Part shown: piece after piece, positions 1-7,609 of the stretch | Layout of the letters: the number at the start of each line of letters is the position of its first letter | How positions within the stretch are numbered: the stretch's first letter is position 1 | Source of the DNA: Candidatus Melainabacteria bacterium | GTDB lineage: Bacteria > Cyanobacteriota > Vampirovibrionia > Obscuribacterales > Obscuribacteraceae | Assembly: GCA_003963305.1 (NCBI GenBank) | Contig: RXJR01000016.1 | Coordinates: forward strand, 1 to 64,000 | DNA length: 64,000 bases | Reading direction: 5' to 3' | Program-made: the position numbers and the translations under genes | The notes under the pieces: model-generated | Seen by the model: only the letters and a program-made list of their open reading frames with translations | Told to the model about the DNA's origin: nothing | Database searches by the model: none

Positions 1-90
1 CCAAAAGGCTTCATCCAAAACGGGTCTGTCCAGCGAGAGTCCGCAGCTAGAGCCAATTACAGCCATCTGTAATTGTATATTATGTTTCAT
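1..90 (-). CDS. Partial CDS at left edge, possible Rossmann-type nucleotide-binding protein
   Basis: An open frame starts at ATG 90-88 and runs off the left edge after 30 codons without a stop. The N-terminus carries MAVIGSSCG a few residues in, a hydrophobic strand followed by a Gly/Ser-rich turn as in Rossmann-like nucleotide-binding folds such as the SLOG/LOG group. No clear Shine-Dalgarno sequence precedes the ATG. It lies 73 bases downstream of the GGDEF gene on the same strand. Function cannot be assigned from 30 residues; a chance frame is possible. Confidence 0.45.
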   Translation of the reverse strand, partial: MKHNIQLQMAVIGSSCGLSLDRPVLDEAFW

Positions 91-163
91 TTCTAGTTAC
101 TGATTCGGAAAACGCCCAACGACGCCTGGTCTTCAGGCTCGTTCAAAAGACGCGGAACTACAA

Positions 164-763
164 TCACGTCGCGCCGATCTGACAAATGATCTCGTGACCG
201 GCGGAAGTTGACTCCACGATTCCTTTATCCAGATGAAACATAATGACCCGGTTTATGTAGTGATTTCTGTGTTGATTCCTTTGGGCGGAAACTTTGACTA
301 CTGAATGCTTCAAAGTAACATCCCAGGCTAGCTGCAACGGTCGATAGTCTCCTTCCCCAAGTTGTACAACGAACTCATCGCCACCAAATCGGTAAACGTT
401 CGCGTCCCCATAATCTGCGCGCAATAGGCTCCCAATTTCCTGGAGAACTTCATCACCAGTGCTCAAACTGTAGACATCAAGAAATTTTTTGAAGTTATCG
501 ATGTCGATACAGACGTACTTGTTTGTGTAAGCAGAATGGTCCTGCCAGCTGCTTCCAAAAGTTGCCCTATTAATGTCTTGTTCAAGCTGATAACGCGTTT
601 TGCACTTTGTCATTGCATCGGTTTCTCGTCCTGGTGCGCAGGACTTTTGGAGTTCAATTTCAATTAGCTGTTGAACGTATTCTGAGACGTCGTCCGAGAG
701 GTATCTTTCCTCTATCAATCTTTTGTACTGGTCGTATAGAGAATCCGGAATATCTATCTTCAC
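164..763 (-). CDS. Ribbon-helix-helix-like N-terminus fused to a GGDEF domain protein
   Basis: 199 residues. Residues 1-40 read like a ribbon-helix-helix DNA-binding segment: a short beta strand (MKIDIPDSLYDQY) then two helices ending in a SEYVQQLIEIEL-type pattern. Residues 48-199 are a GGDEF domain with an intact FGGDEF motif at about 126-131 and a conserved CIDIDNFKKF strand-helix near 84-94, where diguanylate cyclases bind metal and GTP. The C-terminal part that normally holds the SIGIA-like strand is poorly conserved, so it may be active or a degenerate nucleotide sensor. The start is GTG 763-761, preceded by an AGAGGAG ribosome-binding site 8 bases upstream. No PAS, REC or membrane segment is present. 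If active, it would make cyclic di-GMP in the cytoplasm. Confidence 0.75.
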   Translation of the reverse strand: MKIDIPDSLYDQYKRLIEERYLSDDVSEYVQQLIEIELQKSCAPGRETDAMTKCKTRYQLEQDINRATFGSSWQDHSAYTNKYVCIDIDNFKKFLDVYSLSTGDEVLQEIGSLLRADYGDANVYRFGGDEFVVQLGEGDYRPLQLAWDVTLKHSVVKVSAQRNQHRNHYINRVIMFHLDKGIVESTSAGHEIICQIGAT

Positions 764-1098
764 GGTTTCGCTCCTCTTTAGTGAGCTCGATCATCACTTT
801 GATATTGTTTGAACCGATCATGCCAGCTATTGACAAGGTTACCTGTTATTTTGGCTGACCACAAGCTCTAATCCTCTGATTTCATGCGGGTTTTGAACGA
901 GGAGCCGTTATACGGTGTTTTGAGGGGCTTTTGCACCATAGGGTGGTAGGATTCGACCTTGTTCAATTTTAGGATACTTTTCTGGCGCCACATGGGTTGC
1001 TAACCGCAAGCACAGACAGTCTCTTTCAAGGACCTTGAATAGATACTGCAAGCGGTGGCACAATTGGGCACTGAACTTGATTGTAAGGAGACAAAAGA
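764..1098. other. Gene-free stretch between divergent genes
   Basis: 335 bases between the GTG start of the GGDEF gene (minus) and the GTG start of the broken membrane gene (plus). It must hold both promoters. Isolated hexamers such as TTGACA near 829 are present, but I found no -35/-10 pair with acceptable spacing, and no convincing small ORF or hairpin. Confidence 0.4.
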
Positions 1099-1502
1099 GT
1101 GATCGAGCCGATTCAATTCATCAGTGCTTCTGCAATTAACGCAGGACTGGTGATATTACCGGCATACGCGGTTGCAGCAGTCAAACGTTCAAAACCAGTT
1201 GCGCACGCGGCTTCAATCACCCTGATTCTGTTCATGCTCTATACCGTGGACTGCTGCTTACAATCTGGGATCAGGCTACAGGTAGGCATTACGAATTCTT
1301 CGGAACAAAAATTGGTATAGGTGCGGCGGTAAGCAGTTTGCTATTCGTACTAGGACATACATTTACACTTGATCATTTCTTTCACCCTATAGTTGCTCCG
1401 CTGTGGGTCTGGTTAGACATGAGCTTATTCGCATTAGCGATGGTCTGGTTCCGCGATACAAATGCGACAGTTTTTGGCCACCGCTGCTGGTTCACAACTT
1501 AG
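1099..1502 (+). pseudogene. Frameshifted small membrane protein gene
   Basis: A good ribosome-binding site (AAGGAG, ending about 10 bases upstream) precedes a GTG at 1099. The frame opens with two hydrophobic segments and would stop at 1320. From about 1240 the adjacent frame (codons starting at multiples of 3) continues the membrane-protein character without interruption to TAG 1500-1502, encoding GLLLTIWDQATGRHYEFFG, then SSLLFVLGHTFTLDHFFH and a further hydrophobic helix LWVWLDMSLFALAMVWF. The two halves together make a protein of about 134 residues with roughly four membrane segments. A one- or two-base indel near 1240-1250 therefore splits one gene. This may be real decay, programmed frameshifting or a sequencing error. 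The family is not recognised. Confidence 0.6.
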
Positions 1503-1659
1503 GAAATTCAGCTACGCACCTTGTAGAGGTGGCTTGCGGTCGGTGATACGAGAAGTCAGCCGACGGATAACTTTGCTCGGAAAGTCTGCCACTGTTCGGA
1601 CACTATAGGACGCATAAAATCAGGATGGACGAATACCAGCAGATTGTGGAGTTGAATAA

Positions 1660-2043
1660 ATGGCCGACGTTTTTCATAAGCACGAAGAAGATTCTGAGGG
1701 ACATGTCGCTCCCCTTAGTGAGCTGGTGTACAACTCCCTACTAGGAGCTGGAAAACCAGCTGTCGACAAAGTCTTCGGTGCTCATCAAGATAGTTTGTCG
1801 GCTGAAAAATGGCTTTCCAAGCTAGAGCTTATAGGTGGAACTGATAAGCAAGTGAACGAGGAAGAACTTAAGTTCCTCATGGGTGCCGGACCCCAAACCG
1901 AGAGAATATTCCGGTCAGCCGACGAAGACGCTGACGGAGCCGTGTCAGTCAAGGAAGGAGTCAGTCTGTTTAACAAGATGGACAGCGATCACGATCATCA
2001 GCTGACGAGATCCGAATTCAATTCATTTACTGACAGGATTTAG
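1660..2043 (+). CDS. EF-hand calcium-binding protein
   Basis: 127 residues, no signal peptide, cytoplasmic. Two EF-hand loops sit back to back near the C-terminus: DEDADGAVSVKE (about 88-99) and DSDHDHQLTRSE (about 108-119). In both, positions 1, 3, 5 and 12 carry the acidic or oxygen-bearing side chains needed for calcium, and position 6 of the first loop is Gly. The second loop has His at positions 4 and 6, so its affinity may be lower. Residues 45-75 form a further helical pair that may be a third, degenerate hand. ATG 1660 follows a GGAG site. Likely a calcium sensor or buffer; the partner is unknown. It ends just before a shared terminator hairpin. Confidence 0.75.
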   Translation: MADVFHKHEEDSEGHVAPLSELVYNSLLGAGKPAVDKVFGAHQDSLSAEKWLSKLELIGGTDKQVNEEELKFLMGAGPQTERIFRSADEDADGAVSVKEGVSLFNKMDSDHDHQLTRSEFNSFTDRI

Positions 2044-2085
2044 GATCGAATTTCCGCGCACTGGGACATTGCCTGAAACAAATAC

Positions 2086-2118
2086 CGATCTCTGCCCGGG
2101 GACTTCAGGCGGAGATCG
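2086..2118. terminator. Bidirectional hairpin between convergent genes
   Basis: An 11-bp stem with one T-G pair (2086-2096 with 2108-2118) and an 11-base loop lies between the end of the EF-hand gene (+) and the J-domain gene (-), whose stop codon is in the loop. CCTTTAAAA follows on the plus side and a T-rich GTATTTGTTT follows on the minus side. Confidence 0.55.
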
Positions 2119-2707
2119 CCTTTAAAAGTTCCGCATCCACCCAACCGTGACGAACAAATAATTCGCCTGAAGACTTGCTCTGGGTGCGCTGTTCCATCTG
2201 CACAATCAAAACCATATCTTCGGAAACCAGACCTAAAGAAACCAGTCGCATGCCAAGTGGATCTGTAACCGCGCTCGGTGCATCAATCATTTCTTGCCCG
2301 AGCAGCAAACCGTCTAACTCGGCCTGCGAAATGAATTGCTTGTCTTGTAAAACCTCTCCTAGAGGCATGCCTGTCTTCACCTGAGTATCGACTGCTTCTC
2401 TCAGTTGCTCCATCGATATCATTCCAGAAGCTACGCAGAGCTGACCGAGCCGGGGCCGACTGTCGCCCTGCTTTTCACCTTTCAAATACTCAGACCGCTG
2501 CTTCTCATATAACTGTCGCAGTTCTGGACGAATCAGCGTGGCATGCGCCTTGTCGATGGCAACACGGGCCTTGTCAGCCTGGCTCCTGGCGCGGTCCGAC
2601 TTGAATTTGTCAGGAGAAAGAGCCTGCAAAAGGTGCTCGTAAGCAGCCTCCACCTGGGTGGTTGAGGCCGATTCTTCGAGACCAAGCACTGCGTATAGGC
2701 TGATCAA
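2105..2707 (-). CDS. Degenerate J-domain protein with two MshEN/GspE-N-like repeats
   Basis: 200 residues. Residues 3-70 resemble a DnaJ J-domain (LYAVLGLEESAS start, then helices II-IV), but the HPD tripeptide that activates DnaK is SPD (31-33), so ordinary co-chaperone activity is unlikely. Residues about 90-200 hold two copies of a helical repeat of the form LGxxLVxxGxISxEQLxxAVxxQ...GEVLQ, as seen at the N-terminus of type II secretion/type IV pilus ATPases (MshEN, a cyclic di-GMP-binding fold in its family). The start is TTG 2707-2705 with AGGTG 7 bases upstream. Cytoplasmic. The architecture suggests a scaffold or second-messenger reader rather than a chaperone; this is inference. Confidence 0.65.
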   Translation of the reverse strand: MISLYAVLGLEESASTTQVEAAYEHLLQALSPDKFKSDRARSQADKARVAIDKAHATLIRPELRQLYEKQRSEYLKGEKQGDSRPRLGQLCVASGMISMEQLREAVDTQVKTGMPLGEVLQDKQFISQAELDGLLLGQEMIDAPSAVTDPLGMRLVSLGLVSEDMVLIVQMEQRTQSKSSGELFVRHGWVDAELLKAISA

Positions 2708-3125
2708 CTAGGCACCTGTAAGCACAACTACAGTACAAAGCATACATGATTGTGCTCGTCATCATCCACCCCATCGGGTGCAATGATCGGAAGAGAAAAT
2801 ACGCAACTATTGCCATCATAGGTGGTGCTTCGTGCGCCATTTAGTCGGCCCACCCATGAATTCCTTATTGGGACGGAAGCATCGTTAGCATTCAAAACTT
2901 GGTGCCAGAGTACAAATAATTCTCCTCCCGCATAACAATTTTCAACAGGTCAACAGTTACTCCAGTCTAAACATCGATTCTTAATTAGTTCGAGTTTAGA
3001 ACAGTACAAATAGTCGTATTGTCGACAGGATAAACAGTATTAAACTAAACGAGTCTATCAGTCAAATAGTAATATCTTCGTCTTGTTATATAGACATCCA
3101 GAATTTAAAACGAATCTATCCCAAG
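2708..3125. other. Gene-free, AT-rich stretch
   Basis: 418 bases between the J-domain gene start and the end of the ABC operon. The left part has ordinary composition and should hold the J-domain gene promoter. From about 2940 to 3120 the sequence is clearly AT-rich and contains diverged repeats (listed separately). No ORF, tRNA or clear terminator was seen. Confidence 0.5.
3002..3120. repeat. Two diverged ~60 bp tandem repeats in an AT-rich stretch
   Basis: Unit one (3002-3059) and unit two (about 3060-3120) begin with related sequences (CAGTACAAATAGT and CAGTCAAATAGT) and end with AAACGAGTCTATC and AAACGAATCTATC. The centres have diverged. A third, weaker unit may precede them (2954-3000, starting CAGT and ending TTCGAGTTTAGA). 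They sit immediately downstream of the ABC permease stop codon. Confidence 0.4.
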
Positions 3126-3911
3126 CTAAGTAAACTCTCGCCATGGCAACATTCTTCGTTCAAGCTGCTCAACTACTATCGTGAAAAAGAGGGCAATAAC
3201 GACCAGAGCAAAGACACCAACTAAAACCGTGGCCATGTCGTAGAGTCCGGAGGCTCGCACGATCATGTGTCCAAGCCCTTCTTCGGCCGATATGAATTCA
3301 CCGATGAAGGCTCCCAGCAATGCAAGTCCGATGTTTAGCTTCGCCGCATTAAGTACCCAGATCCAAGACGATGGCATAACCACAGTTCGGAAAGTCTGAA
3401 AGCGGCTCGCACCGATAACTTTCATCAGTCTGAGAAACCGAGGCTCAACTGAGGTAGCACCTTGATACGACTGAACGATGGCTACTACAACAGTGGAAAT
3501 GAAAGCAAGCATAATCTTGGACATTATGCCAATTCCAAACCAGGCGATAATCATCGGCGTCAATGCAAATATCGGAATTGAGCCAAGTGCAGCGATATAC
3601 GGCTTGGAGACTCGTGCGACGATTTTTGAATACCAGAGAGAGAGTCCGGTTAGCGCACCAAATAAGGTTCCAAATATAAAACCAACAAGGGCCTCGCAAA
3701 TAGTAACGAGAGAATTTTTGAATAGTTCACCATTCATGATAAGAGTGACAAGTTTTTCCCAGACTTGTGCGGGACTGGAAAAAATAAACTGATTGTTGGC
3801 ACTGGAAGCGCTGTAAAGCTGCCAAACCAGCAGCACTACCAGTAGTGGCACAGGATAGAGCCCGTATACCCACAGATTAGTTCGATCCGACGCATCAGGT
3901 GATTCTGTCAT
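3126..3911 (-). CDS. ABC transporter permease, SsuC/TauC/ThiX-like
   Basis: 261 residues, about six membrane helices, binding-protein-dependent permease fold. The coupling loop is visible around 165-195 (EPRFLRLMKVIGASRFQTF and following VVMPSSWIWVL), the EAA-type motif that docks on the ATPase. Last gene of a three-gene importer operon; its ATG (3911-3909) shares one base with the TGA of the ATPase gene, so translation is coupled. The family imports sulfonates, taurine, nitrate or thiamine precursors; the sequence alone does not decide the substrate. Confidence 0.88.
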   Translation of the reverse strand: MTESPDASDRTNLWVYGLYPVPLLVVLLVWQLYSASSANNQFIFSSPAQVWEKLVTLIMNGELFKNSLVTICEALVGFIFGTLFGALTGLSLWYSKIVARVSKPYIAALGSIPIFALTPMIIAWFGIGIMSKIMLAFISTVVVAIVQSYQGATSVEPRFLRLMKVIGASRFQTFRTVVMPSSWIWVLNAAKLNIGLALLGAFIGEFISAEEGLGHMIVRASGLYDMATVLVGVFALVVIALFFTIVVEQLERRMLPWREFT

Positions 3912-4705
3912 CAGGCAGAAACCTCCTTAAATCGATCCCAAATGATACGGAAGTAGTTCCCGAACGAAGGTAAAGCTCGCACCAATTCTGGTTCTCTGCA
4001 ATCTCCAAAATCGATCTGAATTTCTGAGCGAATCTCGCCACCATTTCCAAGCAAGATAATTCGATCTGAGAGAGCAATCGCCTCCTCGATATCATGGGTG
4101 ACAAGTAAGACAGTAATGCCTTTAGTTCTAGCGAGGTTGTAAAACTCAGTCTCGAGAGAAAGTCGGGTGTAGAAATCCAGAGCAGAAAAGGGCTCATCAA
4201 GTAAAAGCAAATCGGGGTTAAAAAGCAGTGTTTGGATAATGCTGACACGCTGCTTCATACCGCCGGACAACTGTGACGGGTAGTTTTTCATAATGCTTTC
4301 TTCGAGATGAAAACTGCTAAAAAACTCGGCTCGTCTTTGATCAAAAGTAGCCTTGTCGATACCGCCGATTTCCCGGGCAAGGTTCAAATTAGCGGCGACG
4401 GTGCGCCACGGCAACAATGCGTCCTGCTGAAAAATGTAGCCGATTTTTGTTTTGACCGAGGAATCTGCCGCGATCTTAATTTGCCCCCGTTGTGGAGCCA
4501 TCAGTCCCGCTATGAGATTGAGCAATGTGCTCTTGCCGCATCCGCTGCGTCCCAGGATAGAGACTATTTCACCCTCGTTCACAGCTAGCGAAAGACGTTC
4601 AATAACTGACTTGCTATGATTTTCGAATGCGAAGCTAAGTTCGCTGATTGCAAGCAAAGTAGGCCGATTCGAGGCACTGAGAAATTGTGATGGAACTTCG
4701 TCCAA
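3911..4705 (-). CDS. ABC transporter ATPase, SsuB/TauB-like
   Basis: 264 residues with all nucleotide-binding motifs: Walker A GRSGCGKST (about 52-60), Q-loop FQQDALLPW, signature LSGGMKQRV, Walker B LLLLDEPFSALD and switch histidine in LLVTHD. It powers the importer encoded by its neighbours. The start codon lies 9 bases after the stop of the lipoprotein receptor gene, and the stop overlaps the permease ATG by one base. The LLPW segment after the Q-loop and the short length are typical of the nitrate/sulfonate/taurine group. Cytoplasmic face of the inner membrane. Confidence 0.92.
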   Translation of the reverse strand: MDEVPSQFLSASNRPTLLAISELSFAFENHSKSVIERLSLAVNEGEIVSILGRSGCGKSTLLNLIAGLMAPQRGQIKIAADSSVKTKIGYIFQQDALLPWRTVAANLNLAREIGGIDKATFDQRRAEFFSSFHLEESIMKNYPSQLSGGMKQRVSIIQTLLFNPDLLLLDEPFSALDFYTRLSLETEFYNLARTKGITVLLVTHDIEEAIALSDRIILLGNGGEIRSEIQIDFGDCREPELVRALPSFGNYFRIIWDRFKEVSA

Positions 4706-4714
4706 TTTCGTTTA

Positions 4715-5704
4715 TCACTTGCTCGGAATGTACTGCATGTCCACGTTCTCTTCGTAGCTGCCGGCGCTTTTCAGATCACCTAATTGATGGCGCAATTTTA
4801 TCGCCGAATCCCAGGCAGACCTTGGCAGGTCAGGACTTGCCGGAATAGTGCCCGAATCGCGCAAGCGAATCAAGGCATCCTTAACGATCGCCGGTTTAAC
4901 TTCAGGAAATTCCTTTTGCGCCACAGCGACGGCGCCGTCGAAATCGGACCGGATATATTTCATCGCGTCATCTATCGCAGCCCCGCATGCTCTGATCTGC
5001 TCCGGATGCTCTTTTGCAAACTTGTCAGAGACTTCCAGACCGGTGAACGCAAAATCTCCAAGTTCTTTTTGTGGAGCATACACAAGGTGACCGCCCTCAC
5101 CTAAAACTATGGACACTGTCGGCTCGATCTCGATTGCCACGTCTGCCTGTGCCGAATGCAGGAGGGCCGGCAGGGTTCCGAACGCGCCCTGCACGATCTT
5201 TGCATTGTTCGCGTGTCCAGTATCAAGTAAGTTCTTCATCACGGCATAGCTCGTAGATGGAGCTGTGAATGCTGCGCACCGAAGTCCATTGAACTGCTCC
5301 GCTTTTGTGAAAGGACCAACACCTGGCTTTAAGGCAACGATCCAGAATGGTACGCCCCGGACTATTCCGGCGACCACTTTGCCGCCTTGCCCATGTTCCC
5401 TGGCAATCGCAGTGAAAGTGGGGTCGGCCACTCCGAACTGCGCATTACCGGTCGTAACGGCCGTGAATGTTTTCTCATCACCACCAGTGCTGACAAGGTT
5501 CACATCCAGCCCGTGAGCCTTAAAAAAGCCCTTATCCAGAGCGACATAAAGAGGCATGTAGAGGAAAACATGCCCGAATTGAGCAATCGTGATTTTGTTT
5601 GCTTGTGTTTGTTCAGTGTTACTGGATTTTGGAGTTTCCGAACATCCTGAAAGCGACAATGTAGCCATTAAGCAAGTTACTACGGCTGCAGTTCCGACTT
5701 TCAT
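4715..5704 (-). CDS. ABC transporter substrate-binding lipoprotein (SsuA/THI5/NMT1-like)
   Basis: 329 residues from ATG 5704, chosen over a start 13 codons upstream because a GGAG site lies 8 bases before it and it gives a clean lipoprotein signal: MKVGTAAVVTC, hydrophobic core, then the lipobox LSGC near residue 20. The mature part has the periplasmic type II binding fold of the NMT1/SsuA group (GHVFLYMPLYVALDKGFF near the start, later GNAQFGVADPTF). The substrate is unknown; the family includes sulfonate, nitrate, bicarbonate and pyrimidine binders. First gene of the operon with ATPase and permease. An 8-bp inverted repeat lies 19 bases upstream of the start. Confidence 0.88.
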   Translation of the reverse strand: MKVGTAAVVTCLMATLSLSGCSETPKSSNTEQTQANKITIAQFGHVFLYMPLYVALDKGFFKAHGLDVNLVSTGGDEKTFTAVTTGNAQFGVADPTFTAIAREHGQGGKVVAGIVRGVPFWIVALKPGVGPFTKAEQFNGLRCAAFTAPSTSYAVMKNLLDTGHANNAKIVQGAFGTLPALLHSAQADVAIEIEPTVSIVLGEGGHLVYAPQKELGDFAFTGLEVSDKFAKEHPEQIRACGAAIDDAMKYIRSDFDGAVAVAQKEFPEVKPAIVKDALIRLRDSGTIPASPDLPRSAWDSAIKLRHQLGDLKSAGSYEENVDMQYIPSK

Positions 5705-5722
5705 TTCTACACTCCACTTGAA

Positions 5723-5747
5723 ATTAGTGTTCAGAATACACACTAAT
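5723..5747 (-). promoter_or_regulatory. Inverted repeat, possible operator of the ABC operon
   Basis: ATTAGTGT (5723-5730) and ACACTAAT (5740-5747) form a perfect 8-bp inverted repeat with a 9-base spacer. It sits 19 bases upstream of the receptor gene ATG, overlapping the likely promoter/leader. It could be a repressor site or a leader hairpin; no regulator gene is adjacent. Confidence 0.4.
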
Positions 5748-5880
5748 CAGCGTAAATGTAGAGCTGAGTGCACGTACCTTCTTGCTAGTTCATAAAACTT
5801 TTCGGGCTTACAGGGCTTAGAAAACAAAGCAGTCAAGATAATTTATTGATAATTCCATTGCAATACTTGCAAAACAACGG

Positions 5881-5907
5881 TTGTCGGCTGACCGCGCCAT
5901 CTATACT
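5881..5907 (+). promoter_or_regulatory. Candidate sigma-70 promoter for the membrane protein gene
   Basis: TTGTCG (5881-5886) and TATACT (5902-5907) are separated by 15 bases. Transcription would begin near 5914, almost at the TTG at 5915 and 16 bases before the GTG at 5930. Spacing is short of the ideal 17. Confidence 0.35.
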
Positions 5908-5914
5908 TGCATGA

Positions 5915-7075
5915 TTGTTGGATTTCGCCGTGACAAAACTGCAAAAAATTCTGACCGGATGCCTTGTGCTGGTGATTACCATCGCCTTCACAATGTCCTA
6001 TTTCAGCCGTCCTCACGAGCCGAACGTAGAGATAGTAAATGCTCTGCAAGAGCTTCCCGATCCATCAAGAAACTATCCCCTTGATACAGGATTATCCGAG
6101 AGAATTTCCAGGTCTCACGGATTGGCTCTGGTTCTCGTTATTAGCGAATTCACTCAAAGGAACGCCCTCGCTCTCGATTCACTGAGATCATGGGCTCGCC
6201 AGAATTATCTTAGAGACGCCGGCTTCCTTCACAACGACTTACCCGAGCCGGTGAACAAGCACACAACCATTGTAGAAAGTCTCTGCTACAGCTTGTTTGC
6301 AGCGCCAAGCGCGGCTCTTCGCGAGGCTGCTCTCAATTTCGTGCGCGACCAGGTCGCTGAATTTCACAACACTCCCGCCTTTGAAAAATTCAGATCAGAT
6401 TTCTTTGATTCGTTCGGGCTTGAGATGGAGTCCGCACTGCTTTTAGCGCGCTATCAGTCAGACAAAGCAAAAGCTTCTGTTGATGTTCTTCTCACTGCCG
6501 GGTTCTGGATTATCGTATTTGTTGTCGGATCGATTCTGGCATTGCGCTCTAAACCGGGCGTTCGCACCACTCGTCTGCAGCGAATTCTGGCTTACTTCTA
6601 CGTGATCATGGCAATCTATTACTTGTGTTCAGCCTGGTCACAAAACCAAATGGTGTTCCTGATTTCGGCCTGGGTACTTGGATGGATAGGCATATACATC
6701 CGGCGCCCCGTCACGATCGAACTGGGCGAAGACAAAGGGCTGTCATTCAAAGTTCTCACACCAAGCCGCTCTGTAATAGCACTCGGTTATTGGGCCACAT
6801 TTAGCTTGATCGCTATTCAGATCCTGACATGGATAAAAACTGGTTCGCTAATGAATCCAGATCCAGTCTCACTGCTGATTTCATGCTTCACGGGTAATTT
6901 TCTCTATGACCCTACAAGCGCTAAGCGAGCCATTTCACAGGCTGTTGGCGTAGCCTGGATTCTTGTTTCACTGTGGGTCTTCAGAGAAGTAACTGTTCGA
7001 GCACCGGCAGCAGAAGTCGAACAAGAGCTTGCCTCTCTCAATCAAGTAACACCCAAAGAAGAAGCACTTCCTTGA
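5915..7075 (+). CDS. Membrane protein of unknown function
   Basis: 386 residues. One membrane helix near 10-28 is followed by a soluble helical region of about 150 residues (probably outside the cytoplasm), then about five more membrane helices between 175 and 365, and a short charged tail. The family is not recognised and no catalytic motif is visible. The frame opens at TTG 5915; GTG 5930 (giving MTKLQKILTG) is an alternative, and neither has a convincing ribosome-binding site. Transcribed divergently from the ABC operon and convergent with the GNAT gene, whose stop abuts it. Confidence 0.65.
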   Translation: MLDFAVTKLQKILTGCLVLVITIAFTMSYFSRPHEPNVEIVNALQELPDPSRNYPLDTGLSERISRSHGLALVLVISEFTQRNALALDSLRSWARQNYLRDAGFLHNDLPEPVNKHTTIVESLCYSLFAAPSAALREAALNFVRDQVAEFHNTPAFEKFRSDFFDSFGLEMESALLLARYQSDKAKASVDVLLTAGFWIIVFVVGSILALRSKPGVRTTRLQRILAYFYVIMAIYYLCSAWSQNQMVFLISAWVLGWIGIYIRRPVTIELGEDKGLSFKVLTPSRSVIALGYWATFSLIAIQILTWIKTGSLMNPDPVSLLISCFTGNFLYDPTSAKRAISQAVGVAWILVSLWVFREVTVRAPAAEVEQELASLNQVTPKEEALP

Positions 7076-7507
7076 TTACATGTCCTGTCTGGTCAGATAG
7101 AACAATGCCTTCTTTTCTCCAGGCAGCGTGAAATCAAAGCCGCACGACTGAAAGAACAAGTCTTCTGAAGTAATCGCCATCACCTCAAAAACGCCCTCTT
7201 CTTTCGCCTTTTCGACACAAGCATTGACCAGTCTTTTGCCAATGCCCCTGCCGCCGTATTCACGTGCTACCACCAAACTGCGCACTTCGGCGAGTTTAGG
7301 CGAGTATACTTCAAGCACCACGCAGCCGATTATTTCTCCGTCAGCCTCAGCAACCACGTAGGAAGGAATCAGGCTCTGAAGTTCGCTGAAGGTTCTGCGC
7401 AAAATCTTCTTTTCCGCAACAAAAGGCTCGATGCACTTCGCTATTGCATCGAGATCGCTATCCTTTGCCGGACGAATAATCACTTCAGTCGAAATTTGTT
7501 TGCTCAC
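7076..7507 (-). CDS. GNAT N-acetyltransferase, N-acetylglutamate synthase-like
   Basis: 143 residues from GTG 7507. The frame extends to TTG 7561, but the shorter start puts the conserved IIRPAKDSD strand near the N-terminus as usual. The acetyl-CoA-binding motif is clear: LAEVRSLVVAREYGGRGIGK, with Arg/Gly residues of motif A, followed by an FFQSCGF segment. The order VAEADGEIIGCVVLEVY, AEVRSL, RGIG, FFQSCGF matches stand-alone ArgA-type (short NAGS) enzymes, which acetylate glutamate in arginine synthesis; another amine substrate is possible. No arginine genes lie nearby. Cytoplasmic. Confidence 0.75.
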   Translation of the reverse strand: MSKQISTEVIIRPAKDSDLDAIAKCIEPFVAEKKILRRTFSELQSLIPSYVVAEADGEIIGCVVLEVYSPKLAEVRSLVVAREYGGRGIGKRLVNACVEKAKEEGVFEVMAITSEDLFFQSCGFDFTLPGEKKALFYLTRQDM

Positions 7508-7609
7508 ACTTTGCCTGCTAATTTGCCCTACCAGACTGCAAAACTTAGCACATTTTGACAAGCGCTATCAAATACTCATGACGACACTTTACGGCTCACT
7601 GAGCAGCTA

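Noticed and set aside
2610-2840. 76-codon minus-strand frame
   Set aside because: It overlaps the J-domain gene in another frame; composition is not protein-like and there is no ribosome-binding site.
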